A DNA stretch of 64,000 nt from Archivesica marissinica (Eukaryota > Mollusca > Bivalvia > Venerida > Vesicomyidae): NCBI GenBank assembly GCA_014843695.1, contig CM026387.1, positions 77,316,106 through 77,380,105 of the forward strand, read 5' to 3'. Position 1 is the stretch's first letter. Every line of letters starts with the position of its first letter. A program made the translations under genes and the position numbers. The notes beneath the pieces were generated by a model, which saw only the letters and a program-made list of their open reading frames with translations, did no database searches and was not told the DNA's origin. This document shows positions 41,691-52,582 of the stretch, piece by piece.

Positions 41691-42108
41691 TCAGTACCGT
41701 AACGAATGATCAGTACCGTTACACATCCTTGTGTTACGGTACTTATGTTACGGTACTGACGCATATCTACACAAGTTATCGATTCTCTTCTTGCCTCATG
41801 GAGTATCAGCGGCTGTGTTGATTCCAAGGGCAAGGTGCAATCCTACTCTATGCACCCATAATATTAAATTGTACTCCAAATGTTTAGTTAGATGCAAATC
41901 TTGGGTTACGGTACTGATTCTGAATAAACATACTTTAGACTTTCGGAACTATAATTAGCTAAAAAATTTAAAAACTTACTTCAATCACATCGCTCTCTGA
42001 TCCAATGATGGCGCCATGTCTACTTTGATTGTACCACGTGACTTTCTAGTGACGTAATAACACAAGCCGAGAGATAGAGAAAATTACAGTCATTCGTTAC
42101 GGTACTGA
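41691..42108. mobile_element. MITE with perfect 19-bp inverted termini
   Basis: TCAGTACCGTAACGAATGA (41691-41709) and its exact complement TCATTCGTTACGGTACTGA (42090-42108) bound 418 bases. Additional CAGTACCGT / ACGGTACTGA copies occur inside, at about 41710, 41735, 41748 and 41905. It sits directly against the LINE fragment. Superfamily unclear because no target duplication is obvious. Confidence 0.72.
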
Positions 42109-42869
42109 CTTGAAAATAGCGACGACGTTATAAAATCAAATACTTTGGGTTTGGTAGTAATTTAACAGAATACTGGAGCCACAGAATAAAACAGCACCGT
42201 ATGAGTAAAAAAGAGATTACATTTTATTACTTAATGGGGTCGTATTGACCGTTAACTTCAACACCAAAAGTACTCTCTTTTTGTTGCGACAGAACATTTT
42301 AGCCAGATCACGGGTTGTGTTGGCCTTTTTTACTCAATTAAAAATATACAAACTTATTTTTTATAAGTAAATGTAGAATGCAACATGCTCTGTATGGGTT
42401 TCCGGAAATTTTGAATTAATAATTTATTACTCGAAGTGTTCTAATCATGAAATATATTCAGGCGACAGCAGATACTTATTTTATTGGAAAACAACCCATC
42501 TACAACTTTTTACTTGACACATAATATTTCCAATCTATTTCCAGTTATTCAATATCTATATTATCCCATGGGTACGTTTTGACTATGGTAGGGTACGTTT
42601 TGACTGGAACCCAGTGGAATTATCAATTGTCGCGCATGCGCGGAGAAAAATGGCAGACTAAAAACCAACCTGATGCCCAGTGGATTTGTTTGTTTGCGAA
42701 GAGAAGACATACCTTGATCTTTCGAGGTAATACTTCGTATCAGTTCTTTAGCCATCTTACCTGCATGTGATAAATGCATGACGATGGACTTCAGACACAA
42801 ATAATGGAGCAATATTATGAAGACCACAGGAACTTGAAATGTTATCAATAAGCCACCAACGGTCTCTTG

Positions 42870-42935
42870 CCTATATCCTAGGACACCCCCCTCTATTAAA
42901 CATTTTTAATAGAGGGGGGTGTCCTAGGATATAGG
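42870..42935. repeat. Perfect 31-bp palindrome with 4-base loop
   Basis: The left arm 42870-42900 (starting CCTATATCCTAGGACACCCC) pairs without mismatch with 42905-42935; the loop is CATT. It lies 80 bases upstream of the PHD-finger frame. It could be a terminal hairpin or two transposon ends joined head to head. Confidence 0.92.
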
Positions 42936-43014
42936 TCGATACCCAGAGCTAACTGGCAATCTCATAACCCGCGAAACAGTAGCTAGAGGCACGATACCCA
43001 GTCATAGTTCGCAG

Positions 43015-43224
43015 TTGAACACTGATCAGAGTGATGAAATTGTGTGTGTATGCCAGCAGGCATATGATAAAAATTGTGATGACGTAATAGGATGTGACAA
43101 TGAAAAATGTCGCTATAAGTGGTTGCACTTCAATTGTATTGGTTTAAAAAAAATCCCCAAAGGATTGTATTTTTGTCCAGATTGTATTAAGCAGAAAAAA
43201 AAAGAGCAAAACAAGATAAATTGA
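43015..43224 (+). CDS. PHD-finger frame, possibly a transposon-borne exon
   Basis: A 69-codon frame with the PHD order of Cys4-His-Cys3: VCVCQQ, DVIGCDNEKC, KWLHFNCIGL and FCPDCIK, very like ING-type fingers that read histone H3 tails. The ATG at 43015 follows 80 bases after the palindrome. The frame ends in a Lys-rich tail and a stop at 43224. Such short PHD modules occur at the C-terminus of host ING proteins and also of multi-copy transposon-encoded proteins in marine invertebrates. With no other host exon nearby the transposon option is more likely. An upstream exon may be missing. Confidence 0.65.
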   Translation: MNTDQSDEIVCVCQQAYDKNCDDVIGCDNEKCRYKWLHFNCIGLKKIPKGLYFCPDCIKQKKKEQNKIN

Positions 43225-43524
43225 TTGTGAAATTACAGGCTTTGTCGCATTGCTCTATGTTCACTATATTGTTGCATCCTAGCTTGAGATAATCAATACA
43301 TTATTTGCATTCTATTTGGATTTGTACGAGTGTACTTATTAAGATGAGTTACTTATTGGTTATACATGTATATATTATAGGCTGTTATGTACACAGAGAA
43401 GTAACATAATTCACATAAAGTCAAATTCCTGTATTTTCTGTACGCGTTTTGTTATTCTCCAGTAACACAATACTTGCCTTTGTACAAGAAATATTGGTCA
43501 AATTGACAATTAACCTGCTAGATT

Positions 43525-43860
43525 AAAGCTAAATCACTGCTGATGGTTCGAATCCCACTGTGAGTGTCAAATACCTTTCATGTGAGGTCGGTGGTTCTAC
43601 GTGGATGCCATCCATGACTGCATCACTGCTTGGTGGGTCAACAGGAGTGTTGGTGCAACATTAAACCCCAAAACAAACGTCATAATCAAGTTTAAACAAA
43701 TGATGTGATCATATATTTTATTACATCAAATGAATGCAAATAAAGTTTAAACGATTGTGAAACAAACTTAAACAACTTGTTAAGCGACAAAACCTGGCGA
43801 CCACTGTACACATACTTCCCGGTCCGAGGATCGTACCCGGGTTGCATTGGTAAATAGACG
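43525..43860. repeat. SINE-F fragment (+) and SINE-C head fragment (-)
   Basis: 43525-43675 has GGTTCGAATCCCACTGTGAG, TTTCATGTGAGG and TCGGTGGTTCTACGTGGATG. 43795-43858 (minus strand) has CCAATGCAACCCGGGTACGATCCTCGGACC. Confidence 0.7.
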
Positions 43861-44145
43861 AAGTTGTGATAGCTCAGTTGTAGTGCGTTCGCTTCAGGTC
43901 CAGAGTTTGAGCCCCGCTGGAGCCATTACTATCATGCCCAGGCAAGGCAATTTAAATTCCACATTACCTCCTTCCTCTCTCCCTCATGGCGATGGATTAC
44001 ATCACAAATGAGGTCTCGAGAGTGATTAATATAAGTTTATTTACTTTACAACGATTGCGAAGAAAGTTCTAACAACTTATATCAATCACTTTCGTTGGCT
44101 ATAAGTGAAAGAACTTGTTTCGCAATCGAGCTAAAATAAATTTGT
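43861..44145 (+). repeat. SINE-B copy with inverted tail segment
   Basis: 43861-44036 is a plus-strand SINE-B (AAGTTGTGATAGCTCAGTTG head). At 44045-44090 the shared tail appears inverted (GCGAAGAAAGTTCTAACAAC, then TTATATCAATCACTTTCGTTGG) and again direct at 44105-44145, suggesting nested or rearranged insertions. Confidence 0.75.
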
Positions 44146-44273
44146 ATATGTTAAATAGACATACATCAAGGTGCACAAAACTAATCGTACAATACAACTG
44201 AAATGTGCAATCACTCTATGTACATGCAACGTTTTGTGTGCACTGATGATGGCATGAGGAACTGTTAGCTTCA

Positions 44274-45434
44274 TTAGTTGAAGGCCACAACTGATTCACA
44301 TAAATTTGAAAGTGCACAGGCCACAGTTACAATTTTGTCTATCACTGGTAACCCATCTTCATTAACCATAAAATATATAGGCAACTTAACTTAAGCATTG
44401 TATATTTATTTCTAACCAATCCGATTACTCGTTCCACCTGTATCCTAACACTCGCTATGTTCCGAGTTGTTTCGATGTCTACTGGAGAAAGATGAGATTT
44501 CCCCTTTGTAAAACTAGGAATGTTGACTTGGGCACAACACATACCCACACTTTCTGCTATATCGAATCCTCGATCTGCGAGAACTAAATCTCCAGGTAAA
44601 CGTTTTTCCAGCATACCACAATTCTCTGTGATATACTTATCACTGGCACGACCACCCCATGCCTTGGAAAGGAAGGACACTGTTCCCTGAGGTGTAATCC
44701 CAATGAGGAATTTTACTGTATTATTATGTTTATAACTTGACCAGGTCTGGGCACGAGCCATTAGGTTCTTTGGCCTTTGAATAAAGATTTCGAAACAATC
44801 AATAACCACTGCAGTTTTCTGTCCAAAATGTCGTCTAAACTCGATTGGCATAGTTTTTCTCAATTCTTCTCTTTGTGGCCAGTAAATTTTATGCTTTAAT
44901 CGGACAGACAAAACATGTATGACGGTTGTAAACGTTCTTGAAATAGTAGATGCTGATGTTCTAAATCGGAATGCTAGATCCTGAACTGGAAAGTTCAATT
45001 TCAGTCTCATCAAACAAATCATCAATCGTTCAAATTTTCCAAGATCTTTAGAACACGGCAAATATTCAGATACGAATTCAAAAACAGCCAGTAATATCAT
45101 GTAACCTGGAAGGCCTGTGTAGTATTTTACCTTGTCATCGTGCCCAATGAAACTTTCCTGATTTAGTTTATAACCGTTTAATTGTTCTTTATATAACATA
45201 TTCTCAGAAATCAGCCTTTGAATTTCACTGTCAATTTGACTATTGGTCACTGGACTATAAATTACATCCGATTGGTCTGCATCATCAAGATGGCCTACTG
45301 ACATGAACTCGCATACACGTTTCGGCTCCGGTGTAAGGGGAGTGGCAGTGTACTCCGGTTCACTCAACTCCAGCAGCGCTCGTGCAACATGATGCTTCTC
45401 CTTCGTCTGTTGTCGCCCCTGGGCCCGATTGTAT
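44274..45434 (-). pseudogene. DDE_Tnp_4 (Harbinger/IS5-type) transposase with C-terminal frameshift
   Basis: The exon begins after an acceptor-like ATTATCCATAG (45435 on the minus strand). It carries a helix-turn-helix ([12 protein letters not shown] near residues 167-178), the first Asp in VIDCFEIF (residue 222), the second in LADRGFDI (297) and the Glu in [12 protein letters not shown] (344). This D-D-E set is that of the DDE_4 family, found in PIF/Harbinger and THAP-linked ISL2EU-type elements. Frame use shifts near 44395, after KYTMLK; in the other frame the family-like C-terminus continues to a stop at 44274-44276. The N-terminal DNA-binding domain would be on another exon that I did not find. 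Catalytic residues are intact. Confidence 0.75.
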
Positions 45435-45649
45435 CTATGGATAATATACAAATAGATCAGCATTTACAAGATGTACATAGTTCTGTAAAAAAATATGTCT
45501 TATTAAACTGCTGTCTTGCTGTATACTACGTAAAGTTTAAAATTAGATGCCGACACAAAATATGCATGCATGAAATAGAGGCTGTATTAAGAAAAGGAGT
45601 ACAGTCCACAGAGAAAACCAGTCCTATTGGTGTTTGTTTTGTTTACCTT

Positions 45650-45930
45650 TATTTATCGTCGCTACCGGTTGCCCATATGAGCGACGCCTCCTGAAGAGAT
45701 TAGTTATTTTAGATTTTGGAGGATAGTGCAATGATACAGACAGAGACAGAGACCCATTCCAGAATCTCTTCTGGTTCTTTTACGTGCACAGTGTAAAGCA
45801 CCGACACGAGACCTTGGTTTAACGTCCCATCTGAAAGACTGTTAATTTTATTAAGGTCAGACGGAGGATCGAACCTGCGATCCCTGGATTACCAGTCCAG
45901 CGTGTTACCACTGGAGGTGTTTGGTTAACA
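45650..45930 (-). repeat. SINE-D copy
   Basis: Minus strand: CTCCAGTGGTAACACGCTGG head, GGATCGCAGGTTCGATCC B box, GTCTTTCAGATGGGACGTTA, TCTGGAATGGGTCTCTGTCT, CCTCCAAAATCTAAAATAAC, then GGAGGCGTCGCTCATATGGG and GTAGCGACGATAAATAAA end. Other copies at 52183 and 55590. Confidence 0.85.
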
Positions 45931-45934
45931 ACCT

Positions 45935-46683
45935 TAATTGGTATATGCCACGGTCACTGGTGACAAACTGTCTGCTGATAATTATATGTGCAAGTCATTG
46001 AAGTCAATATGCAGCTAATACATATAACAGTATAATAGTAGACTGCTAGTTGTTATGAAGGTGGAATGTGGGTGTGTACCTTTATCTATATTTCCCATTA
46101 TGCCTGCATTGAATTACTTAAAGATCTAGAATACATGTTCACCCTAACACAATACATGTACATGTAAATTGTTATAATGGGAGATCATTATGAAATAAAC
46201 GAACCGTTTAATATTTGTCTCTGTTTGTTGGAGTTTCTTCACCAATTGGGATTTTGTGATGGTAGCTGTCAGTTTAAGAGTTGGACACCAGTCTGGGTTG
46301 ACCCTATCATACAGTGTAGCCGGTTTACCTTAAATATAAATACACACCTAATAATTGAAAATCACATGTCATACAATATATTCAATAAATGTCTTCCTGA
46401 TTACGATTGGCAGGTTCCTTTCATATTTTTAAGAAACGTGTATTCGAGGAATAGACGGAGAGACAATGTGAAATTTAAGTGCCTTGCTTGGGCACCAATT
46501 TGATGCGAACGCACTACACGCTAAAACACGAATTCCTACAGGGACAATGATAACCACTTTTGCCCAATCAATAAGGAAACGCAATAGAGTAAAATACGGT
46601 TATCCGTTTGTGAATGCGTACCCTCTAGCAAGCAATAAGAGAAATAAATTGAGAACATTACAGTAAAGGTTAACGGCATTTTG
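45935..46683. other. Unannotated stretch
   Basis: No recognised gene. A 108-codon plus-strand frame (46177-46503) has no recognisable motif. C-terminal exons of SNAPC1 could lie here or further left but I could not identify them. Confidence 0.3.
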
Positions 46684-47030
46684 AGCCATAAATAAGGAAC
46701 GTGACACCACTGGTTATGGATAGATGTGAGCCCATATCCATTATGCACATAATACACATAACCCAACTTTCTACATTGGGATTGGATACCCAATTTAAGG
46801 GCTCTTTAATATCACTATCTTAATTCAGAAATAGAACCGAAATTCGATATTGATGAATGACATCTGGGGCCTTAAATAAGGAATATGACGCCACTGAATA
46901 TGCATAGGCGTGGGCCCCCAAGCAATACACACATACTACATACACCGATAGGTTTCTACCTTGGGGATGGATACCCAACATAAAGGCTTCTCTAATGCCA
47001 CTATTTGCATTAAAATATATATGAAACAAA
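46684..47030 (+). repeat. Two diverged copies of a roughly 185-bp unit
   Basis: TAAATAAGGAACGTGACACC ... GGGATTGGATACCCAATTTA and TAAATAAGGAATATGACGCC ... GGGGATGGATACCCAACATA align along their length (start 46687 and 46872). The array runs up to the N gap. Confidence 0.7.
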
Positions 47031-47066
47031 CAGCCGACATTGGGCAAACAGTCCACTGGGCTTTAA

Positions 47067-48066
47067 NNNNNNNNNNNNNNNNNNNNNNNNNNNNNNNNNN
47101 NNNNNNNNNNNNNNNNNNNNNNNNNNNNNNNNNNNNNNNNNNNNNNNNNNNNNNNNNNNNNNNNNNNNNNNNNNNNNNNNNNNNNNNNNNNNNNNNNNNN
47201 NNNNNNNNNNNNNNNNNNNNNNNNNNNNNNNNNNNNNNNNNNNNNNNNNNNNNNNNNNNNNNNNNNNNNNNNNNNNNNNNNNNNNNNNNNNNNNNNNNNN
47301 NNNNNNNNNNNNNNNNNNNNNNNNNNNNNNNNNNNNNNNNNNNNNNNNNNNNNNNNNNNNNNNNNNNNNNNNNNNNNNNNNNNNNNNNNNNNNNNNNNNN
47401 NNNNNNNNNNNNNNNNNNNNNNNNNNNNNNNNNNNNNNNNNNNNNNNNNNNNNNNNNNNNNNNNNNNNNNNNNNNNNNNNNNNNNNNNNNNNNNNNNNNN
47501 NNNNNNNNNNNNNNNNNNNNNNNNNNNNNNNNNNNNNNNNNNNNNNNNNNNNNNNNNNNNNNNNNNNNNNNNNNNNNNNNNNNNNNNNNNNNNNNNNNNN
47601 NNNNNNNNNNNNNNNNNNNNNNNNNNNNNNNNNNNNNNNNNNNNNNNNNNNNNNNNNNNNNNNNNNNNNNNNNNNNNNNNNNNNNNNNNNNNNNNNNNNN
47701 NNNNNNNNNNNNNNNNNNNNNNNNNNNNNNNNNNNNNNNNNNNNNNNNNNNNNNNNNNNNNNNNNNNNNNNNNNNNNNNNNNNNNNNNNNNNNNNNNNNN
47801 NNNNNNNNNNNNNNNNNNNNNNNNNNNNNNNNNNNNNNNNNNNNNNNNNNNNNNNNNNNNNNNNNNNNNNNNNNNNNNNNNNNNNNNNNNNNNNNNNNNN
47901 NNNNNNNNNNNNNNNNNNNNNNNNNNNNNNNNNNNNNNNNNNNNNNNNNNNNNNNNNNNNNNNNNNNNNNNNNNNNNNNNNNNNNNNNNNNNNNNNNNNN
48001 NNNNNNNNNNNNNNNNNNNNNNNNNNNNNNNNNNNNNNNNNNNNNNNNNNNNNNNNNNNNNNNNNN
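47067..48066. other. Assembly gap (1000 N)
   Basis: Exactly 1000 undetermined bases, the usual placeholder. Tandem repeats on both sides suggest the gap arose from a collapsed array. Frames drawn across it are meaningless. A further SNAPC1 exon could be hidden here. Confidence 0.98.
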
Positions 48067-48556
48067 TGTTTGTAAACACTCTGCCATGGGGTTATCTTTA
48101 CCTGGAAGGTGGAGCTAAGTATGATGCACAATGTTTGTAAACACTCTGCCATGGGGTTATCTTTACCTGGAAGGTGGAGCTAAGTATGATGCACAATGTT
48201 TGTAAACACTCTGCCATGGGGTTATCTTTGCCTGGAAGGTGGAGCTAAGTATGACGCACAATGTTTGTAAACACTCTGCCATGGGGTTATCTTTGCCTGG
48301 AAGGTGGAGCTAAGTATGATGCACAATGTTTGTAAACACTGCCATGTGGTTATCTTTACCTGGAAGGTGGAGCTAAGTATGTCGCACAATGTTTGTAAAC
48401 ACTCTGCCATGGGGTTATCTTTGCCTGGAAGGTGGAGCTAAGTATGTCGCACAATGTTTGTAAACACTCTGCCATGGGGTTATCTTTACCTGGAAGGTGG
48501 AGCTAAGTATGATGCACAATGTTTGTAAACACTCTGCCATGGGGTTATTTTTACAT
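48067..48556 (+). repeat. 65-bp tandem array
   Basis: About seven and a half units starting TGTTTGTAAACACTCTGCCA, followed by TGGGGTTATCTTTACCTGGA and AGGTGGAGCTAAGTATG. Unit starts at 48067, 48132 and so on. It borders the N gap, so the true length is unknown. Confidence 0.93.
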
Positions 48557-48759
48557 TTCACAGAGCAGCCAGTCAGTTGCTGGAGGATTCTATTTCTAGG
48601 AGGCAGATAAAGTTGAGTTATTTTTAACAACACAGGCAGGTAGAGGTTATATTAGCCACGCCTATCTTGCCGCTCAATTATGCTACAAAATCTCTCGCTG
48701 GTAGACCAGCAACAGTTACCTCTAAAGTGAGCAAGCAAAGAAAGAGCGGAACAGTTAAT

Positions 48760-48834
48760 GACCCAACGTGGGACTCGAACCCACGACCTCCCAAACACTA
48801 GTCGGACAGCTCTACCAACTGAGCTACCCGGGCC
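48760..48834 (-). repeat. tRNA-like cloverleaf, copy 1 (tRNA pseudogene or SINE-E head)
   Basis: On the minus strand 75 bases fold as a cloverleaf: acceptor GGCCCGG with wobble pairs, D arm TAGCTCAGTTGGTAGAGC, anticodon loop CTAGTGT (anticodon AGT, threonine by code) and T arm GTGGGTTCGAGTCCCAC. The surrounding 230-bp unit, including GCAAGCAAAGAAAGAGCGGA and TTCTACCCACCCCGAAATAC, is repeated around copy 2, so both are probably repeat-borne rather than true tRNA genes. Confidence 0.55.
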
Positions 48835-48990
48835 TATGTTCTACCCACCCCGAAATACATTATCCTCTTCCCTCTTTTATTCTTTAGAAGCCGCACTCCA
48901 ATCCCTGAAGCCGTACTCCTACTCCTTTGCCCGTACCATATATCCTCGTCGCCATTAAAGTCACCAAGCAAAGAAAGCGGAACAGTTAGT

Positions 48991-49065
48991 GACCCGACGT
49001 GGGACTCGAACCCACCACCTCCCTAGCACTAGTCCGACAACTCTACCAACTGAGCTAGCCGGGCC
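48991..49065 (-). repeat. tRNA-like cloverleaf, copy 2
   Basis: Same structure as the copy 231 bases to the left, with changes in the acceptor (GGCCCGGC) and anticodon arm (GTTGTCGGACTAGTGCTAGG). The T arm GTGGGTTCGAGTCCCAC is intact. The unit ends against the SNAPC1 exon at 49116. Confidence 0.55.
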
Positions 49066-49115
49066 GTTGTTCTACCCACGCCGAAATACATTACACCTCT
49101 TTAAGGAATACATAC

Positions 49116-49237
49116 TTGTAGATGCCCCCAAGGAGATCAGCGTGCACGATATTGAGCGATGTATCCGGCTGCGTAGCATCCTCACCGTTCAAGGCGACCT
49201 TCATCTTCTGATACTGGTCATGTACCAACGACAGTTG
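49116..49237 (-). CDS. SNAPC1: SNAPC1 exon 5
   Basis: The acceptor TGTATATTACAG precedes 49237 and the donor GTATGT follows 49116 on the minus strand. The 122 bases encode QLSLVHDQYQKMKVALNG and a further 22 residues (to LLGGIYK). This matches the VHDHYQNMK region of vertebrate SNAPC1, which leads into the variable C-terminal half. It ends two bases into a codon, so at least one more exon must follow to the left; none was recognised. Confidence 0.75.
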
Positions 49238-49284
49238 CTGTAATATACATGTAGTCATCAGTTATATAATACTATTTATTTAAA

Positions 49285-49510
49285 CTTTATTTATTTTACG
49301 ATTGCGAAGTTAGTTTTAACGACTTATCGTTGGCGAGGAAGAAATCGTATATGTGGTCTTTAGTGTGGGAGGAAATCGGAATACCCGGGGAAAACCCACC
49401 TGCCCGATCTGGCGACAACCGTACCATCTCACATACTACCCGGTCCGAGGATCGAACCCGGGTTGCATTGGCGAGTAGCAAGCGCGCTAACCACTGCGCT
49501 AATCGGACAG
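49285..49510 (-). repeat. SINE-C copy
   Basis: Minus strand: TGTCCGATTAGCGCAGTGGT head, ACCCGGGTTCGATCCTCGGA B box, GTATGTGAGATGGTACGGTT, TCCTCCCACACTAAAGACCA, and an end homologous to CGAGAGTGATT..AAGTCGTTAAAACTAACTTCGCAATCG. It lies in the SNAPC1 intron next to exon 5. Confidence 0.82.
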
Positions 49511-49599
49511 GTAGGTAGGTAAAATACTATATTCAATACTATGCACTATAAAATACACCCAATCGACAATAATCTAGCTACCAACTGTAAAATATTGAC

Positions 49600-49835
49600 G
49601 TGGAAGTCGTGATTGTGCAGTGGTAGGGCACTCACTTCAGGTGTGAAAGGTTCGGAGTTCGCGCTCAGCAGTAGCAGTTACGATTGTGCCCTTAGGCAAG
49701 GCATTTAAATTCCACATTGCCTCTTCTCTCTCCCTCGTGGCGATGGATTCCATCAGGAATGAGGCCTCGAGAGTGATTAAAATAAGTTATAGGAACTTGT
49801 TTTGCAATAAGGGCTAAACAAAATGTGTATAAATT
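49600..49835 (+). repeat. SINE-B copy
   Basis: GTGGAAGTCGTGATTGTGCA head, GGTTCGGAGTTCGCGCTCAG, CCTTAGGCAAGGCATTTAAA, CTCGTGGCGATGGATTCCAT and GAGAGTGATTAAAATAAGTT tail. Followed by a 23-bp tandem repeat (TGTGTGAAATACATTCATAAATA, 49868-49958) and a SINE-C tail fragment (50007-50155). Confidence 0.85.
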
Positions 49836-50376
49836 AAAATACACTTGCTCACAAACCTAGCATTTTGTGTGAAATACATTCAAAGATATGTGTGAAATAC
49901 ATTCATAAATATGTGTGAAATACATTCATAAATATGTGTGAAATACATTCATAAATATCATACAAACATCAACACATGAATGCAGGAGCAGTGTGGCAAA
50001 GATTTGCATATCCTCGGACCGGAAAGAATGCTAGATGGTGGCTTTTGTCCGAGTACTCTGGTTTCCTCCCACAAGAAATACCACATGCGATATATGGTTC
50101 CATCCGTGCCAACGAGAGTGATTAATATAATCTGTTAAAACTTGTTTCACAATCGTTAATAAAGAAAGTTTATGCTTTCAAATTACTCTCCCCTATGTTA
50201 TAGCTAGGCCTAAATTAAAATATTGTTTGTTTGATCTTTATCTACCCAACATTTCAGGCATGGGTAGGTAAATTTTTTATTTTATCAGAGATTAAAAAAT
50301 AAATTATATTATAATTTTTAGCAGACTCGATACGCGATACATTTACACCAGTTGTTTCCTGTTATTAGATTCATGC

Positions 50377-52003
50377 TCTGACAATGCCATACTATCTAGT
50401 ACATCAATATATCCTTACCTTGCCATGAATGTTGTCTGACAATGCCATACTATCTAGTACATCAATATATCTTTACCTTGCCATGAATGTTGCCTGACAA
50501 TGCCATACTAGCTAGTACATCAATATATCTTTACATTGCCATGAATGTTGCCTGACAATGCCATACTATCTAGTACATCAATATATCTTTATATTGCCAT
50601 GAATGTTGTCTGACAATGCCATACTAGCTAGTACATCAATATATCTTTATATTGCCATGAATGTTGTCTGACAATGCCATACTATCTAGTACATCAATAT
50701 ATCTTTACATTGCCATGAATGTTGTCTGACAATGCCATACTATCTAGTACATCAATATATCTTTACCTTGCCATGAATGTTGCCTGACAATGCCATACTA
50801 TCTAGTACATCAATATATCTTTATATTGCCATGAATGTTGTCTGACAATGCCATACTATCTAGTACATCAATATATCTTTACATTGCCATGAATGTTGTC
50901 CGACAATGCCATACTATCTAGTACATCAATATATCTTTACATTGCCATGAATGTTGCCTGACAATGCCATACTATAGTACATCAATATATCTTTAATTGC
51001 CATGAATGTTGTCTGACAATACCATACTATCTAGTACATCAATATATCTTTACCTTGCCATGAATGTTGCCTGACAATGCCATACTATCTAGTACATCAA
51101 TATATCTTTATATTGCCATGAATGTTGTCTGACAATGCCATACTATCTAGTACATCAATATATCTTTACCTTGCCATGAATGTTGTCTGACAATACCATA
51201 CTATCTAGTACATCAATATATCTTTACCTTGCCATGAATGTTGCCTGACAATACCATACTATCTAGTACATCAATATATCTTTATATTGCCATGAATGTT
51301 GTCTGACAATACCATACTATCTAGTACATCAATATATCTTTACCTTGCCATGAATGTTGCCTGACAATGCCATACTATCTAGTACATCAATATATCTTTA
51401 TATTGCCATGAATGTTGTCTGACAATGCCATACTATCTAGTACATCAATATATCTTTACCTTGCCATGAATGTTGTCTGACAATGCCATACTATCTAGTA
51501 CATCAATATATCTTTACCTTGCCATGAATGTTGCCTGACAATACCATACTATCTAGTACATCAATATATCTTTATATTGCCATGAATGTTGTCTGACAAT
51601 ACCATACTATCTAGTACATCAATATATCTTTACATTGCCATGAATGTTGCCTGACAATGCCATACTATCTAGTACATCAATATATCTTTATATTGCCATG
51701 AATGTTGTCTGACAATGCCATACTATCTAGTACATCAATATATCTTTACATTGCCATGAATGTTGCCTGACAATGCCATACTATCTAGTACATCAATATA
51801 TCTTTACCTTGCCATGAATGTTGTCTGACAATGCCATACTATCTAGTACATCAATATATCTTTACATTGCCATGAATGTTGCCTGACAATGCCATACTAT
51901 CTAGTACATCAATATATCTTTACATTACCATGAATGTTGCCTGACAATGCCATACTATCTAGTACATCAATATATCTTTACATTGCCATGAATGTTGTTT
52001 TGC
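50377..52003 (+). repeat. 58-bp tandem array, about 28 units, in a SNAPC1 intron
   Basis: The unit is CTGACAATGCCATACTATCT followed by AGTACATCAATATATCTTTA and CATTGCCATGAATGTTGC. Differences fall at a few positions (ACATTG/ACCTTG/ATATTG, TGTC/TGCC, GCCATA/ACCATA) in alternating patterns that suggest two-unit higher order. One unit (about 50965-50995) has small deletions. Non-coding. Confidence 0.95.
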
Positions 52004-52182
52004 AGGCGAAAAAATGTGCAAATAAAGCATCTAATTTTTTTTCTATTAATAATAATCAAGACAATAGGGGCAATTAACATGGATCAGTCAAGCATATATT
52101 TACCAATTTAGGTTTGTTAGAAGGCCGAAGGCATCCAATCCACGATAACATTAAACTCGCAATCCATTACTTATATTTACAC

Positions 52183-52470
52183 ATGGTTCTATAGTCCAGT
52201 GGTAACACGTTGGACTCGTAATCCAGAGATAGCAGCTTCGATCCCCCATCTGACCTTAATAAAATTAACAGTCTTTCAGATGGGACGTTAAAGCGAGGTC
52301 TCATGTCGATGCTGTACACTGTGCATGTAAAAGAACCAGAGGAGGCTCTGGAATGGGTCTCTATCTGTATCATGCACTATCCTCCAAAAATCTAAAATGA
52401 CTAATCTCTTCAGGAGGCGTCGCTCATATGGGCAACTGGTAGCGACGATAAATAAATGTAAAACACACAC
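52183..52470 (+). repeat. SINE-D copy
   Basis: TCTATAGTCCAGTGGTAACA head with GCAGCTTCGATCCCCCATCT, body TTTCAGATGGGACGTTAAAG and TCTGGAATGGGTCTCTATCT, end CGACGATAAATAAATG. Confidence 0.86.
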
Positions 52471-52582
52471 TCGTGTACAATTTATATTGCAATAAATATT
52501 GTTTAAACTATTGCTGTTATGTTAACCAATTGAGAGGTCCATATATACAAATGTTTGTAAATTTTGCACGATTGGAATGAAG

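Noticed and set aside
46936..48152. Open frames of 338-385 codons across the left N block
   Set aside because: Almost entirely undetermined bases; nothing can be translated.
48760..49065. Functional tRNA-Thr(AGT) genes
   Set aside because: The folds are good but acceptor pairing relies on wobbles, the body does not look like a canonical animal tRNA-Thr, and flanking DNA is repeated; kept only as tRNA-like repeats.
50377..52003. CRISPR-like array
   Set aside because: Units are repeated head to tail without unique spacers, and the DNA is from an animal; it is a tandem satellite.
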